NCBI GenBank assembly: GCA_963969345.1
Contig: OZ017769.1
Span: forward strand, 9,799,725 to 9,863,724
Source of the DNA: Turbatrix aceti
Lineage: Eukaryota; Nematoda; Chromadorea; Rhabditida; Panagrolaimidae
Direction of reading: 5' to 3'
Length of the DNA: 64,000 nt
The notes below the pieces were generated by a model. It did not search any database. It saw only the letters and a program-made list of their open reading frames with translations, and was not told where the DNA came from. Positions 46,601-57,509 of this stretch are shown in pieces (within the stretch, counting starts at the first letter, position 1; every line of letters starts with the position of its first letter). The position numbers and the translations under genes are program-made.

Positions 46601-48655
46601 CACGAGGTCTGTCTGCACACGAAAATCTTCGCTCCCGATAACATGTCGATCAAGACGTTCCTGGGCAATGCACCTGATCCACCGGATTTGAATGTCATCG
46701 AGAGCAGCATTCAGTTTTTGATCGTGAGTTTTGGGGGTTTTTTGGGGGAGGGAAATGTGGAAAATAGTTGGTTTTTTTTCGGGTTGGGATCGAAACTGCG
46801 TTTGGTGGGTTGAACGCAAAAAAATTTATCACTACAACATGAAAACATTTTTTCGGTAAATTTTTTTTTCATTTTTAAAGAAAACTGCGCAGCTTTTCGT
46901 ATATCTTTAAATAATAATTTTTTTAATTAAAAAAATAATAAAAAATGCGAAAAAAAATTATTTTCTGTTGCCCCGAATCTTCAAATATTTTTTTTTTGAA
47001 TTTTATTTCTTTTTTTTAATTGCTAATGTGTGTTCAATTTTTTTATATGTTTATAAATAAATTTTATTCTGCTTTTGTTTTAAATAAAACTAAATATATA
47101 ATTTTTGCGTTTTCAGCAACTCGGCGCCCTGTCCTACCCGATCATCTCCACCGGCGTCGAAAAGTCCGTCGAGCCAGACCTCACCGCCGAGCCCGACATC
47201 ACCGAACTCGGTCTTATCCTGGCTCACCTCCCGATGGATCCCCAGCTTGCCCGACTTTTGCTCTTCGGCATCGCTTTGCAGTGTTTTGACCCGATTGTCA
47301 CCCTGGTCGCTTCTCTTTCTCACCGGGATCCTTGTAAGTTTTTATTCATAAATTCAAAAATTTGTAAAAAAAACTGTTTTTTCTATAGTTATCCTCCCGC
47401 TCCGCGAAGAACGCGAGCGAGCGAACGCTGTCCGAGAAGACTTCAGCAAACTGGACCTCTCGGACCACCTCATGCTCATCCGGGCGTACAACGGCTACGC
47501 GAGCTGTCGACGGGCCCGGAGCTTCACGACCAAGTATTACATCAGTCCGTCGTCGATGCGGATGATCGATGGCATCAGACAGCAGATTTTCTACGAAGTC
47601 AAGTCACTGCATCTGCTGCCTTCTAACGCACACGGCCCGGACGATATCATGATCAACGCGTACAGCACGTCGTGGCCCATGATTCAGGCGGCGGTCGTCG
47701 CGGGATGCTACCCGTGCGTCGCGACGGGCAACTGTAAACATGTTGTCAAGACGGCGTCGATGTCGAGGGCGTCCATCCATCCGGGATCTTCTGTCAGGCG
47801 ACAGCTTCAGAAGGGCTACAATGGACTCAAGTCCAAAGCTGATCCCAAGTTTATGGTTTTCCAGGAGAGTGTCATGGCTGATCGTCCGATGGTTCGTTTT
47901 TTTTGGAGGGGGGGGGATCACTGCTTACAGCAGTCGATTATTTATAAAAAACTTTTATTTTTTAGCTCCGAACGGTGACAGCGATCACCCCTCTGCACAC
48001 GGTCATGTTCGCCGGATCCCTCCACCTCGAGCACATTCCCATCTACGATTACGATCCCTCTCGAAAGCGCAAGCCAAACGGCGACCTGATCATGTCAGAA
48101 ATGACCGGCGCCTTCGACCTCGTCCTCGATTCGTTTCTGACGTTTTCCGCGGATTTCTCGACGCTGAACCACCTCATGAAGCTGAGATTCAAGTTCATGA
48201 AGTACTTTATCACGCTCATCACTTCGAGGAACGCGAGAACGGGCAGAGAAGAGGCAGCGCTCCTCGCGTGCATCAACACGATTCTCTCCTTTGAGCACGA
48301 CGAACAGTGTCTTCTCATGGTCAACGACCTTCCGGGACCGAGCCTCCAAAACTGCCTTGCCACCCGGCAGCTCTACCTTCGCGGCAGGAACTTCCAGCCG
48401 GGAATGTCTCCCCTCGGGGCCGGATCGAGGCCAGGGGCCCTCTACCAACCCCAGCCGATTTCCCCGATGCAGCCCGGAGGAAGGACGTTTTACGCCCGTC
48501 AGCCGGGGCAGCGACAGGTTTTGATTCCGGAGCTGCCCATGGACGAGGATGGCCTGCCCATCGTCGACGGCGCTCTGGATGGCATTTCCATCGCGGAAGA
48601 GGATTCGTTCATGTCTTCGGGCGATGACGACTCGGAGGAACCTACTTGGACGTAG
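43614..48655 (+). CDS. R3H-domain DEVH-box RNA helicase, YTHDC2-like but without YTH domain
   Basis: Nine exons (43614-43896, 43949-44039, 44341-44525, 44594-44972, 45029-45300, 45744-46723, 47117-47333, 47389-47891, 47966-48655) give about 1199 residues. An R3H domain (YRKICHQLCQSRKGIKSTSK) lies near residues 100-150. The helicase has GGTGCGKTTQ, QPRR, DEVHERE, SATME, STNIAEASLT and QRAGRAGR, followed by winged-helix/HA2 and OB-fold parts. DEVH together with R3H points to the YTHDC2/Bgcn group of 3'-5' RNA helicases, which work in germline RNA control. The YTH domain and ankyrin insert of YTHDC2 are not present; the tail is disordered and acidic. It could instead be another R3H-DEAH helicase. 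Confidence 0.85.
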
Positions 48656-49043
48656 GAAATGGTGAGTGGAGTTTTTGGACGAGATTTTTTTTTGGAAACT
48701 GATGTTCGTAATTTTGGCATACAAAAAACATACTTTTTTACACAAAATGTTTTATGAAAAAACTGCGTGGACGCTGTGTTTTTTTAAGTTTTTGAAACTG
48801 ACATAATAGTTGATTAGTTTGATAAATATTTATCAATCCTGCACGAAAAGTGGATATAAACAACTGAAAAGCGCGTTCTGCTAGTAATTTTTTTGGGAAA
48901 GTTACAAAAATTTACAAGTGATAAATATGCATTGCACGAAAAAAATTTCCACAAAATTAAAAAAAAAATGTTTTTGGACATTTATATGAAAAAACTGTTG
49001 TCTTTTTTTTTCTTGTTTTTCTGTAATTTTTCAAAGCAAAAGC
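48656..49043. other. Spacer after the helicase gene
   Basis: AT-rich DNA, with no AATAAA close to the stop codon. No gene recognised. Confidence 0.4.
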
Positions 49044-49111
49044 AAAAAAGGTCAAGTGGGTATACATGGGGGGATTCAAGAACAGTTGATAACCCATGTA
49101 CTCCGGACCTC
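49044..49111 (-). ncRNA. Stem-bulge (Y-like) RNA, minus strand
   Basis: Read on the minus strand, the RNA starts near GAGGTCCGGAG (49111) and continues with ACATGGGTTATCA, the bulged-stem core known from Y RNAs and nematode sbRNAs. It closes with GACCT (about 49053-49049), which pairs with AGGTC of the 5' end. A run of six T follows (49049-49044), a Pol III terminator. RNA length is about 62-66 nt, as expected for sbRNAs. Y RNAs bind Ro60 and are linked to RNA quality control and replication initiation. Confidence 0.83.
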
Positions 49112-49139
49112 AATGGTTGTTGCAGTCGAAGCGCGCACC

Positions 49140-49213
49140 CTTATATACATAGGCGTCGAACAGGGATCCTGGCAGTGCAGTGGAGCATTCAAGGGGAAAG
49201 GAAACGAGAGAAA
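49140..49213 (-). promoter_or_regulatory. Pol III type 3 promoter of the minus-strand stem-bulge RNA
   Basis: TATATAAG (49147-49140) lies about 30 bp before the RNA start. TTTCTCTCGTTTCC (49213-49200) lies 89-102 bp before it and matches the word upstream of U1 and SL1. A PSE plus TATA is the usual layout for Pol III small RNA genes. Confidence 0.6.
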
Positions 49214-49640
49214 TACATCCTTCAACACTGCTGGACAAGTGGTAGACTGCTGCGTTGCAGGGAAATTTTGTTTGGTGTAACTGTACGCGCGCTGTACGCC
49301 TGATATTTAAAAAAACAAGGCGAATAAAAAATTATGGATTTTCTGTTTACTTCAATCATCAGAAATTCCTATTGTTGAAATGTTTTTTATGTGAATTAAA
49401 CTGTGAAAAAATGAAAAATATAGTTTTATCTGTAAACTGGCCGATTAACTGACAACGAAAACGGTTGTTATAGTTTTTTTTATTGGAAATCGGAATATTT
49501 TTCTTTTGCATAAAAAGTGGCGATTGTCGCTGTAGTACAAATAGTGTCAAGAAATTAACACTAGCGATTTTTAATAAAAATCTAAAAATTCTGTCAGCAA
49601 GACAGCATTGCACCACACGTCCAGCAATGTTGAAGGATAC

Positions 49641-49720
49641 TTTTCTCTCGTTTCCCTTGCGTTTGTGCGATCCCCTGCATAACGTGGATTCCTGTTTGAC
49701 TTCTACTATATAAGTGTGCC
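49641..49720 (+). promoter_or_regulatory. Promoter of the plus-strand stem-bulge RNA, split by an insertion
   Basis: TTTTCTCTCGTTTCC at 49641-49655 and ATATAAG at 49708-49714 have the same spacing as in the minus-strand gene. A 92-bp retroposon follows, so these now lie about 105 bp too far from the RNA. The target duplication recreated a second ATATAAG at 49813-49819, about 30 bp before the RNA start. Confidence 0.6.
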
Positions 49721-49812
49721 TTACGCCTACGTGGACGTCATTTGTGCCTCCTAACATCTGGTCTAATGATAACTAACCACTGAGTAATGGTGAAATAAAA
49801 TAAATAAATAAA
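49721..49812 (+). mobile_element. Non-LTR retroposon fragment with A-rich tail
   Basis: A 92-bp insert flanked by a perfect 13-bp target duplication, ATATAAGTGTGCC (49708-49720 and 49813-49825). It ends in CCACTGAGTAATGGTGAAAT followed by an (AAAT)-type tail. The same 3' end is found in the insert at 62270-62304. It is 5'-truncated and non-coding, as expected for a SINE or a truncated LINE. Confidence 0.85.
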
Positions 49813-49846
49813 ATATAAGTGTGCCCAACAGTTGTGTAAGCCGTAA

Positions 49847-49912
49847 GAGGTCCGGCGTTCATGGGTTATCAAGACTGAAAACTATCCATTTACATCTCTT
49901 GACCTCCTTTTT
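49847..49912 (+). ncRNA. Stem-bulge (Y-like) RNA, plus strand
   Basis: GAGGTCCGGCG at 49847 is followed by TTCATGGGTTATCA, the conserved Y/sbRNA core. The end GACCTC (49901-49906) pairs perfectly with the first six bases, and CTTTTTTT follows as Pol III terminator. Length is about 62-66 nt. It is diverged from the minus-strand copy in the loop but has the same fold. Its promoter is interrupted by a retroposon, so expression is uncertain. Confidence 0.83.
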
Positions 49913-50516
49913 TCCAATATAGTTGTATTTGAAAAAATTATAGTTGCTACAAATGTTTTTAATTTCGGATTATAATTTCAGGAATTCACGCATCTCAAAC
50001 AGATGTTTTTTGAATGCCGATTTTGGTGTTTTTTTGTGTTATCTTAATTTTGTATTTATTGCGACGATGCGACCGACGACCGACAACGACTCATTGGTGA
50101 TCGAACTTTTTTGTTTGACGATACGATACGATTTTTTGCTTTTGCAGAAGTTTTCCTGCTTTTTGTTGTGTTGTTGATTTTGACAAAATAAGTTGTTTTT
50201 TCTAATTCAATAAATTCGTTTTTTATTCATATGTGCATGATTTTTATGAACAAACTGATTAGAAAAAATTGAAACGGAAAAAAATTGTACCGGAGGATGA
50301 AAAATATTTAAAAACAAAATATTTTTTTTTTCATTTTTGGAAATCTTTTTTTTATTTGCAAGAAAGCTTTTTTCTGGGTTCAATGGACTTTGATAAGTTA
50401 ACGCACGAATGATAACTGGGTAATCGGATCTGGCTTAAAAATGGTGAGATTGAAGGAAGAAAGCTGTCTTGAGCAAAAAACTGTGAAGGCACCGGGCGCT
50501 CGAGGGGACACCTGGC
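49913..50516. other. Spacer with 3' end of the GluCl gene
   Basis: A minus-strand AATAAA (TTTATT at 50351-50356) lies about 160 bp after the GluCl stop and probably directs its polyadenylation. Nothing else recognised. Confidence 0.5.
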
Positions 50517-53500
50517 TCAGGATCCCCCGTAATGCGAATACTTTGACCAATAAGACAGGTTGAAGGTCGCAAAACAAAATGGAAATATGAATCGGGCAAA
50601 GTAATCGACTCTCTTGGCGGCATCGGCGTGCTCGTAGTGCTTGAGGAGGCTCCTGAAGAACGGCAGCTTCCTGAGCACCGCCTTGAGCGAGCACGCCTCC
50701 CGGAAATCGTCCGGATCCCGGCGATTGCCCCCGCTGCTCAGCCTCAGCTGGGCGTATTCGGCATCAAAGCCGTTGCTTCCGTTGCTCCCGTTGCTGCCGT
50801 TCGACGGTCCCTGCACGTGGTGGATGGGCTGGCCTTGCTGCGAGGGACGCTGCTTGACCCACACCTCGGGAGTCATCGGGCTGGGATTCGGATTCATGTT
50901 GATTCCAAATTCAAAGTTTTTGGGAGAAACCGGGGTGTGCTGCTGTCCTCCGACGAGCAGGGGAGTGTTGGGCATGGGCTGGGGCGAGAGCAGGCTGTTG
51001 GCGGCGGCGAGTGTCGGCTGCTTCTGACTGGTCGTGGTTTTGTAGAATCGACGGGAGGAAATGTACGTGACGGCGGCGAATTCGAGGAGAGCGGAGAAAA
51101 TGAATGTCATGCAGGCTGGAAGAGGTAAAAATTAACTGTGTATAGTGTTCACATTAATCGTTATCATAATCTGGCAGAACTAAAGTATACCATAGTCCTT
51201 CCAAATTTCGAGGTAAAAATTGAAATTTTATGTTTTGATGCCAAAATATTGATTAAACTGAATTATTGACTGTTAGTTCTAAAGATTTGTTTTTTGTGCT
51301 ACATATATGAAAAAAGAAAACAAGGTTAAAAAATATTGCTTTAAACAGGGATCGAACCCCAGACCGATTGACTGAAACACAAAATTTTACCCCAGCGCCA
51401 CAAAAAGAATTCGGTCGAAAAAAATTGTTAATCAAATTTTTGTTTGCATTCATTTCAGGTAAAATTTAATTGTCCGTTGTGTACAAAAGGTAAATTTTTT
51501 TGCAAAATGAAAATAAAAATTGATCGAAAAAATTTTTTTGATCGAATTTTTGTTTGCATAGTATTTGAAAACAACCACGAATCGGACAATAATCTATGTA
51601 ACGTATTGTATGTCCGAGGCGGTTAATAAATGAAAAAAAAAGAAGAAATATTCGAAAACTGGTTCATATCTTTAGAATCTTGTGTTAGTATTTATGCGTA
51701 TTTTGCTTTACAAAAAAACTACAAACCTCCAATCCAAAGATCTACAGCCTTGATATACGATACAGGAGGCAGTTTTGCGTTTATACCCGAAGCTTGCGTG
51801 GTCTGAAAGCAAATCATGGTTTTTTTAACTGCTGACATTTCGTGAACAACCAAAATGTTTAACCCACAATTGTTAGCAGCGTGGTGACCCCCAGCGTAAC
51901 GCGGGCAGGAACTGCATTTCGATCAAGCCAGAACGATACCCAGGATACAATCACCAGCATCTTAAAAAAATTAACTGATCGGAGATTGTTTTTGTTTCAA
52001 GCTTACTGTAGAGGGGATGTAGAGTTGCAAAAGGTAGTAGCTGAACTGTCTCTGAAGTATGAGAACGGTTCGCAGACAGGAGTACTCTCCGGTGTTTGTC
52101 TTGCTCGTACAGTACGTTGTCGACACGTTGTTCAACTGGAAAGATGGCAGCGAGGATTCGAGGCCGGATTTTAGCTGTACAGGGTCCGTTTGCTTCCAAC
52201 GGTATTCTAGAAAATGAACAACAGTTTGTTGCTTTCAATGATTTCAATTTTAAGGTTGTGTTTAAAAATACAAAACTGCCTTGTGATTTTTCGAAGTTTT
52301 TGGTTACGATTTTGTGGCTTACCAATGTCATCGCTGGTGTAAGCGTAGGATGCCAAGTCGATGAGACACGTTTGAACGTCCATTGGATAATCCTGCAAAA
52401 GAGATGAAAAGCTATCGCAAATTATGCAGTTTTAAAGAAATGCATTTTCCATTGAATTTTAATAACTGAGAGTTTAATAACTGAGAGTTTGAATTGATTC
52501 ATGTTTTACGTACCAAAAAAACATTTGTTTATACTGTTATCTGAGCTGTATTCCATTTTCTTTATTATATAAAAGTTACGTATTATATTATATTTTATTT
52601 ATTTGGTGAAATTGCGGTCTGATCATAAACTGTTTGATTGAATTTCATTTCCGTGCATACACACATTTTTATAACTGTTGATGCATTTGGTTCATAAATA
52701 AATTTTATTCGAAATAAAAGTCTAAAAAGACGAAAAAAATAGAATTCTTATGTATTTTGTAGCTTCAATGTAACTGATTTTGTATTAGATTGTGAAATGT
52801 ATAACTCACGTGCAGATGCATCGGGCACGACAGAACCATCGAAATACGCACGCTGTACAGAATCTTGCCGTCTTTGTGGACTCTGATCATGACATTGGGC
52901 TTGTCAATCATGTGCTTTTGTGCTTGTTTTTCGTTCTGAAAAACTGTCATTCATAACAAAACAAACTCAAAAAAAATTAGCGATAAAAAAATACTGAATG
53001 AAATTAGTCAACCAAATAAATGATAAAACTGTGTTTTCTCATATTTTCAAGCATAATTATCATTTATTCGACGCAAGAAATAAAAATTTTGTTTTCCGTT
53101 TGATGGCAAAAAAAACTGGTAGGTTGTAATATTTTGTATTCCAATTCCCCAAAACCCACTTGAAAAAACGAATCCGGCATCCAAATCTGCTGGCCAGCAG
53201 TGAGGATGAGAAAGTCCGGCTTGTTGTCCCTCGGCAGCCCGTACGCGAGTCTGCCATCAATCCAGCTTTCGCGAAACGTCAGCTGCACGCTGTATTCCAT
53301 GTTGACGTCGTCTATCTTGGAGATGCTCCTGATGAGGATGTTGACGTCGACGACCACCGGGCCATGAGCACCCGGCAGCGAGAGATTTGTGCCCGGAGGT
53401 CTCACCCGCCAGTCGTAGCCTTTGTTCAGCAGACTGCTCAGTATTTGGGTATCCTGGTTGCCTTCTGCGTCCGTGCTGTAAATGAAAATCATATTGATTT

Positions 53501-53807
53501 TATGTTAGAAATAGATCGTTTTTTAACTGCGTAGAAGTACTGTATTTGTGCAAAAACTTTGCCTAAAAAACTGATTTATGTATAACTGTTTTGAAAATTT
53601 TTTTGTGGTATAATAAACTGAGTAGCCCTACGTTTTAATAAAATATCAAAAAAGTATCGCTATAAAATTTTTTATTAACGTTAGATTGTTTTGTAATATT
53701 TTATAATCTAATATCAATTTTATTTACCTCAAAACAACAAAAACGAAACACGAAACGATCCAGCGACCGATGTCAAGATTCCGTCGGCGGATCATCTCAC
53801 TTGTCAT
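50517..53807 (-). CDS. Glutamate-gated chloride channel subunit (Cys-loop receptor)
   Basis: Eight exons (53807-53728, 53475-53160, 52935-52810, 52392-52323, 52206-52007, 51960-51868, 51802-51727, 51115-50517) give about 519 residues. A signal peptide is followed by the ligand domain with [20 protein letters not shown] and a Cys-loop (C, 13 residues, C). A second Cys pair in [13 protein letters not shown] is typical of GluCl and glycine receptors. TM2 has [14 protein letters not shown]; the PAR entry marks anion selectivity. The M3-M4 loop carries [12 protein letters not shown]. GluCl channels are invertebrate-specific inhibitory receptors and the ivermectin targets of nematodes. An overlapping upstream frame precedes the start. 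Confidence 0.96.
51334..51401 (-). ncRNA. tRNA-like or tRNA-derived sequence in GluCl intron 7
   Basis: On the minus strand, GTGGCGCTGGGG (51401-51390) resembles a Pol III A box, and GGTTCGATCC (51358-51349) is a B box, with normal spacing. A T run follows near 51333-51327. A cloverleaf does not form well: the T-stem is weak and no acceptor stem is evident. It is probably a tRNA pseudogene or the head of a SINE. Confidence 0.5.
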
Positions 53808-53832
53808 CCAGGTGGCAGGAGAGCAACGACAT
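53797..53832 (-). other. Overlapping upstream open reading frame of GluCl
   Basis: After a CAATTTAG acceptor, the first ATG (53832) opens a frame of 11 codons that ends at 53797, past the GluCl start at 53807 and in another frame. Ribosomes would have to skip it to reach the channel start. Confidence 0.55.
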
Positions 53833-56800
53833 GGTTTCTAAATTGAGAAGTTCTAAATCGCTGCCGACAACGTTAACACCGCTCGATCAGAAAACTGTTC
53901 CCGGTTAGTATGTCTCCAAAATGAAAGTTGGCACGCGCAAAAAAACTGTTGTAAAGCAAGCCTCCTACGCCGGAAACAGACAGAATTCAAGGCAAGAAGA
54001 CAATTAATAACTGACGAAAGTGCGCGGCAGAGATTCACGCCGCCAACCAAAAATAAAATATCTATTAAAAAAGTCCCCGAAGGCAAAAAAAAGTACGAAC
54101 ATGCCAAATTAACGACGCCAATTAGCGAGACCCCGAGAAATGAGAGAATCAAATAACACGCCTGTCTGCTTGCTGTGGCAGTCGAGTAGGCAACAGAAAA
54201 GCAAGTGAGAAACAGAACTCATGCACTAAGCCCCCAACATCAAGAAATAAAGTTGTCGTAATAGTTTTCGGATTTTTTGGAAGTGATAAAAGACGATGAA
54301 GTGGGGATCTACATATTGACTGAAAAAGTTGTGGAAAAATTTTTTGCCGTCAAATTTGTGCGAAAAAATGGGTTTTTTAACTGAAATGAAGTCGATCGCG
54401 GATTATTGCCTCTTTTTTTAGGATTTGCACGGTTATCCCAAATTTTATTTTGGGATAACCGTGCAATAGTTTTTTTTTGATTTATAAACTGGCGTATCCA
54501 GTTATTAATGGTATATAAAAAACGAAAAAAAGAGATCGTTTTGACAATTATTAATTTTAAACTGTAAAGGGGAAATTATTCCCGTGTAATTTTTAAAACA
54601 AAAATTAAAAGCTTTTTAAAAAAACTGCACATTCGTCAGGTGATTCAGATGATCGCTCTAATTTTTAGATAAATAAAAAACAAGTTCAAATCAAAAAAAA
54701 ATACAATGATATTATTTGTGTTTTTAAGTAAAAATAAAAATCCACAACCAACAAGAAACGTGCTCGCAAAGGTGCATGGATTTTTTTGGTCAAGAAAAAG
54801 TTTGACATTTATTATTCTTTTTTTTGTCCCTTACTTCTCCTACGGCACGGAGTGTAGCAAAAGCGTCATCGTCGTGGAAGAATGCATTGTGTTTACACCT
54901 GTGCGAGACAACAAACAACACTGCCACGGGGGGCCAGGGTTTCTGCAAGCTTGGATGGAGAACACCGGAAAAATAAACTGTTTTATAAAATATTTCGTAA
55001 ATAAATCAAAAAACAGCCAAGACCAGAAAAAATATTTCTAATGTGGCAAAAACAATTTTTTTTTCTTTTTAACAAATTTTGAAAAAAATCGAACAAAAAA
55101 AATACAATTTAAAAAAAAAACTGATAATAAAGTTTTGTTCTTTTCCATCGTTGAACTATGAAACAGATCAAGTCCACAATTTTCCAGGACAAAAAACAAT
55201 TCCCAACCCAAACAAAGAAATGCAATGTGACACTAACAAGCATGTCACAACCTGCATTTTTTGAAGTGTATCCGACTACAAATCGTTGAAAGTAAACTAC
55301 TCTGTTGGTTTTTTTTGTCTCCTACAGCAAACAACTTTCATGCGTTGTTGCCCTCCCCAGTTTTCATTGTTTCACGTCATAATTGACGAGTGGAAACGAG
55401 AAGGGAGGGGGGAGGGGTATTTGACGCGTAAGAGAGTGAAAGGGATACGATAGCCGCCGCCAAGAGGGGGGCCAGGGGCAGGCTTGTTGAACAAGAGGCA
55501 CGCGCTTGAAAGTTTCTCCACCGCACGCTTGTTTGCGGGAGGCAGGACAGGATACGGCCAATTAGTCACGCCTAGCCTCAGCTAGTCGGCAAACAAAGCA
55601 GAGGTATCATTTACTTTTTTCACTGGAATAAGAAGAGTATAAATTTTTTGCGCTGCTGTGATAATTAATTGGCATGTAATCTGATACGGTTGTGTAACAA
55701 GCAAAATAATTTTTTCGTTGTAATTTTTTTTGCAAAAAAATTGATATCATAAAAATTACGATTTTTTTTGGAAAAGCAAACTGGCACAAACTCAGTTACA
55801 GGAATCTTCAAAAAAGTTTCATTTTAGGAATTGTAATACTGTGTGCATGTGTTTCAAAACCTCCAAAACGTTTTTGAAATATACTTTTTACGGTCCCAAA
55901 TAACTGTTTGGCTTTCCTAATTGCACTAAACAAAGTGAAACTGTTCAGGCGCAGGCAATGTCTTTGCAAACAATGTATTTATTATACAATCTTATTTTTA
56001 CAAAGGTTACATATGTATGTATGTATAATAGTTAAAATCACTGAATCGACCTATACAGCTTTTTTACAGTGGTGAAATTGTAAAAAAAGAAATCAAAATA
56101 TGTAAACTGTGCGACTTATTAGTTAGCAAGCTAATCTTTAGTTTCTTAAAAAAAACTGTACAACCGGTTAAATTAAAAATAAATTATTTCACAAAACTAA
56201 AAATAAATAAATGAATACGTGTTGCTTATTTGACATGCAAATTTTAAGTTAAATACAAGAAGAAACAAAAAATACTTTTAGTGAAAAAGAACAAATCAGA
56301 TGTTCAGGAAATGGTCATTTGTGGAGAACAAATCAGAAGCGGAAGCGACGGAAATGCAGAGGAGAAAAGAAGAACAAAAATAAGTAAACTGGCAAGACAA
56401 TAAAAAAGTCAAGTGACCGCAACTGCCGTGATTGAATTATACTCTTTCCGACAAGGCAATGGTCAAAAAAATTTGAAAACTGGGCATAATGGGTTAAGGA
56501 GTACTAAAAAAATTCTAAAATATAATATGCATCTAAAAATCTGATCAAACGTTTTTTGAGAAAGCAAAAATATCACAAATCTGTATTTTAAAAATTATTA
56601 GAAATCTAGGAAATAATGAGAAAAAAATGCCAAATCGGAAACGAAAGATGGAAAAAATGAAAAAGGAAGAGCAAGAACAAAAAACAAGCAAAAACTGATG
56701 ATCATTTTTATTAGCTGTGATTCATTTTTTTTCTGACAAAGCAATGGTCAGCAAAAAACCTTTTTGAACAACAACAGAATTTTGTCTTTAGGACGTTTAG

Positions 56801-57509
56801 AACGTTTGAAAATTGAGTGGTCAAGGAACACTACAACAATATTTTCAGTCAATGAGTTTGTAAATGAATTGAATTTTGAAATGTGAAATCAACGCTTGAC
56901 CGGTGGGTGCAAGCGTGGACAATAGCCGGTAAATTTGTGAGCCATTGTGAGTCGCCTTAACAGGAGCTGGCTCAGTAGGCTTCGAGGAAAACGCAAGGCT
57001 AGTTGAATGCTTCTGCGCAGCTTGTACTTTAGTTAAGAGAGCCGGGAAGGGTACAAATTCGAGTAAAGTGAGCAAAACAAATTTTGCGCCGCGGAAAAAG
57101 GGAATGAACTTGATTTTGTGTTTTTAAGAAAATTGAAAGTGTAAAAAATGGAAAAATAATATTAGTGTAGTGATATTTTTTAGTTTTAAATATTTATGTA
57201 TTTACTTAAAATAAAGTTTCTTTTTGTATTTTAAAAGCAGAAAAAATTTAAACCGGTTGAGGATAAAGCTTGATAAAAACCCAATAGATTCAAAAAATTG
57301 TAAATGATATTTATTTTTTTGAAAATTCTTGGAACAAAGAGCGTCACAGACGAACCAAAATGTATTTTTGCATGTTGCATGCGATTTTTGGAACAAAGCA
57401 CCAGGAAATTAAGGTAATGTTTTTATAACGAAATTTTTTTGTTACTGGAAAGTCCGTTTTTTATTTACAATTAAAAACTTTTTTATAATAATAAAAAAGT
57501 GTCACCACG
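53833..57509. other. Gene-poor region
   Basis: AT-rich with many A-run plus CTG words (see findings). A GC-rich island at 55385-55600 with a CCAAT-type word may be a promoter. A 112-codon frame at 54706-55041 has weak coding character. ATGT repeats occur near 56010. Nothing else recognised. Confidence 0.4.
54425..54466. repeat. Perfect 19-bp hairpin
   Basis: TTGCACGGTTATCCCAAAA is followed by a 4-base loop and its exact reverse complement. No T-run terminator, gene end or target duplication is seen nearby. Confidence 0.9.

Noticed and set aside
49060..49880. First read as a foldback transposon because of its long imperfect inverted repeat
   Set aside because: The repeat is explained by two divergent stem-bulge RNA genes with their promoters; no terminal repeats or target duplication at the outer ends.
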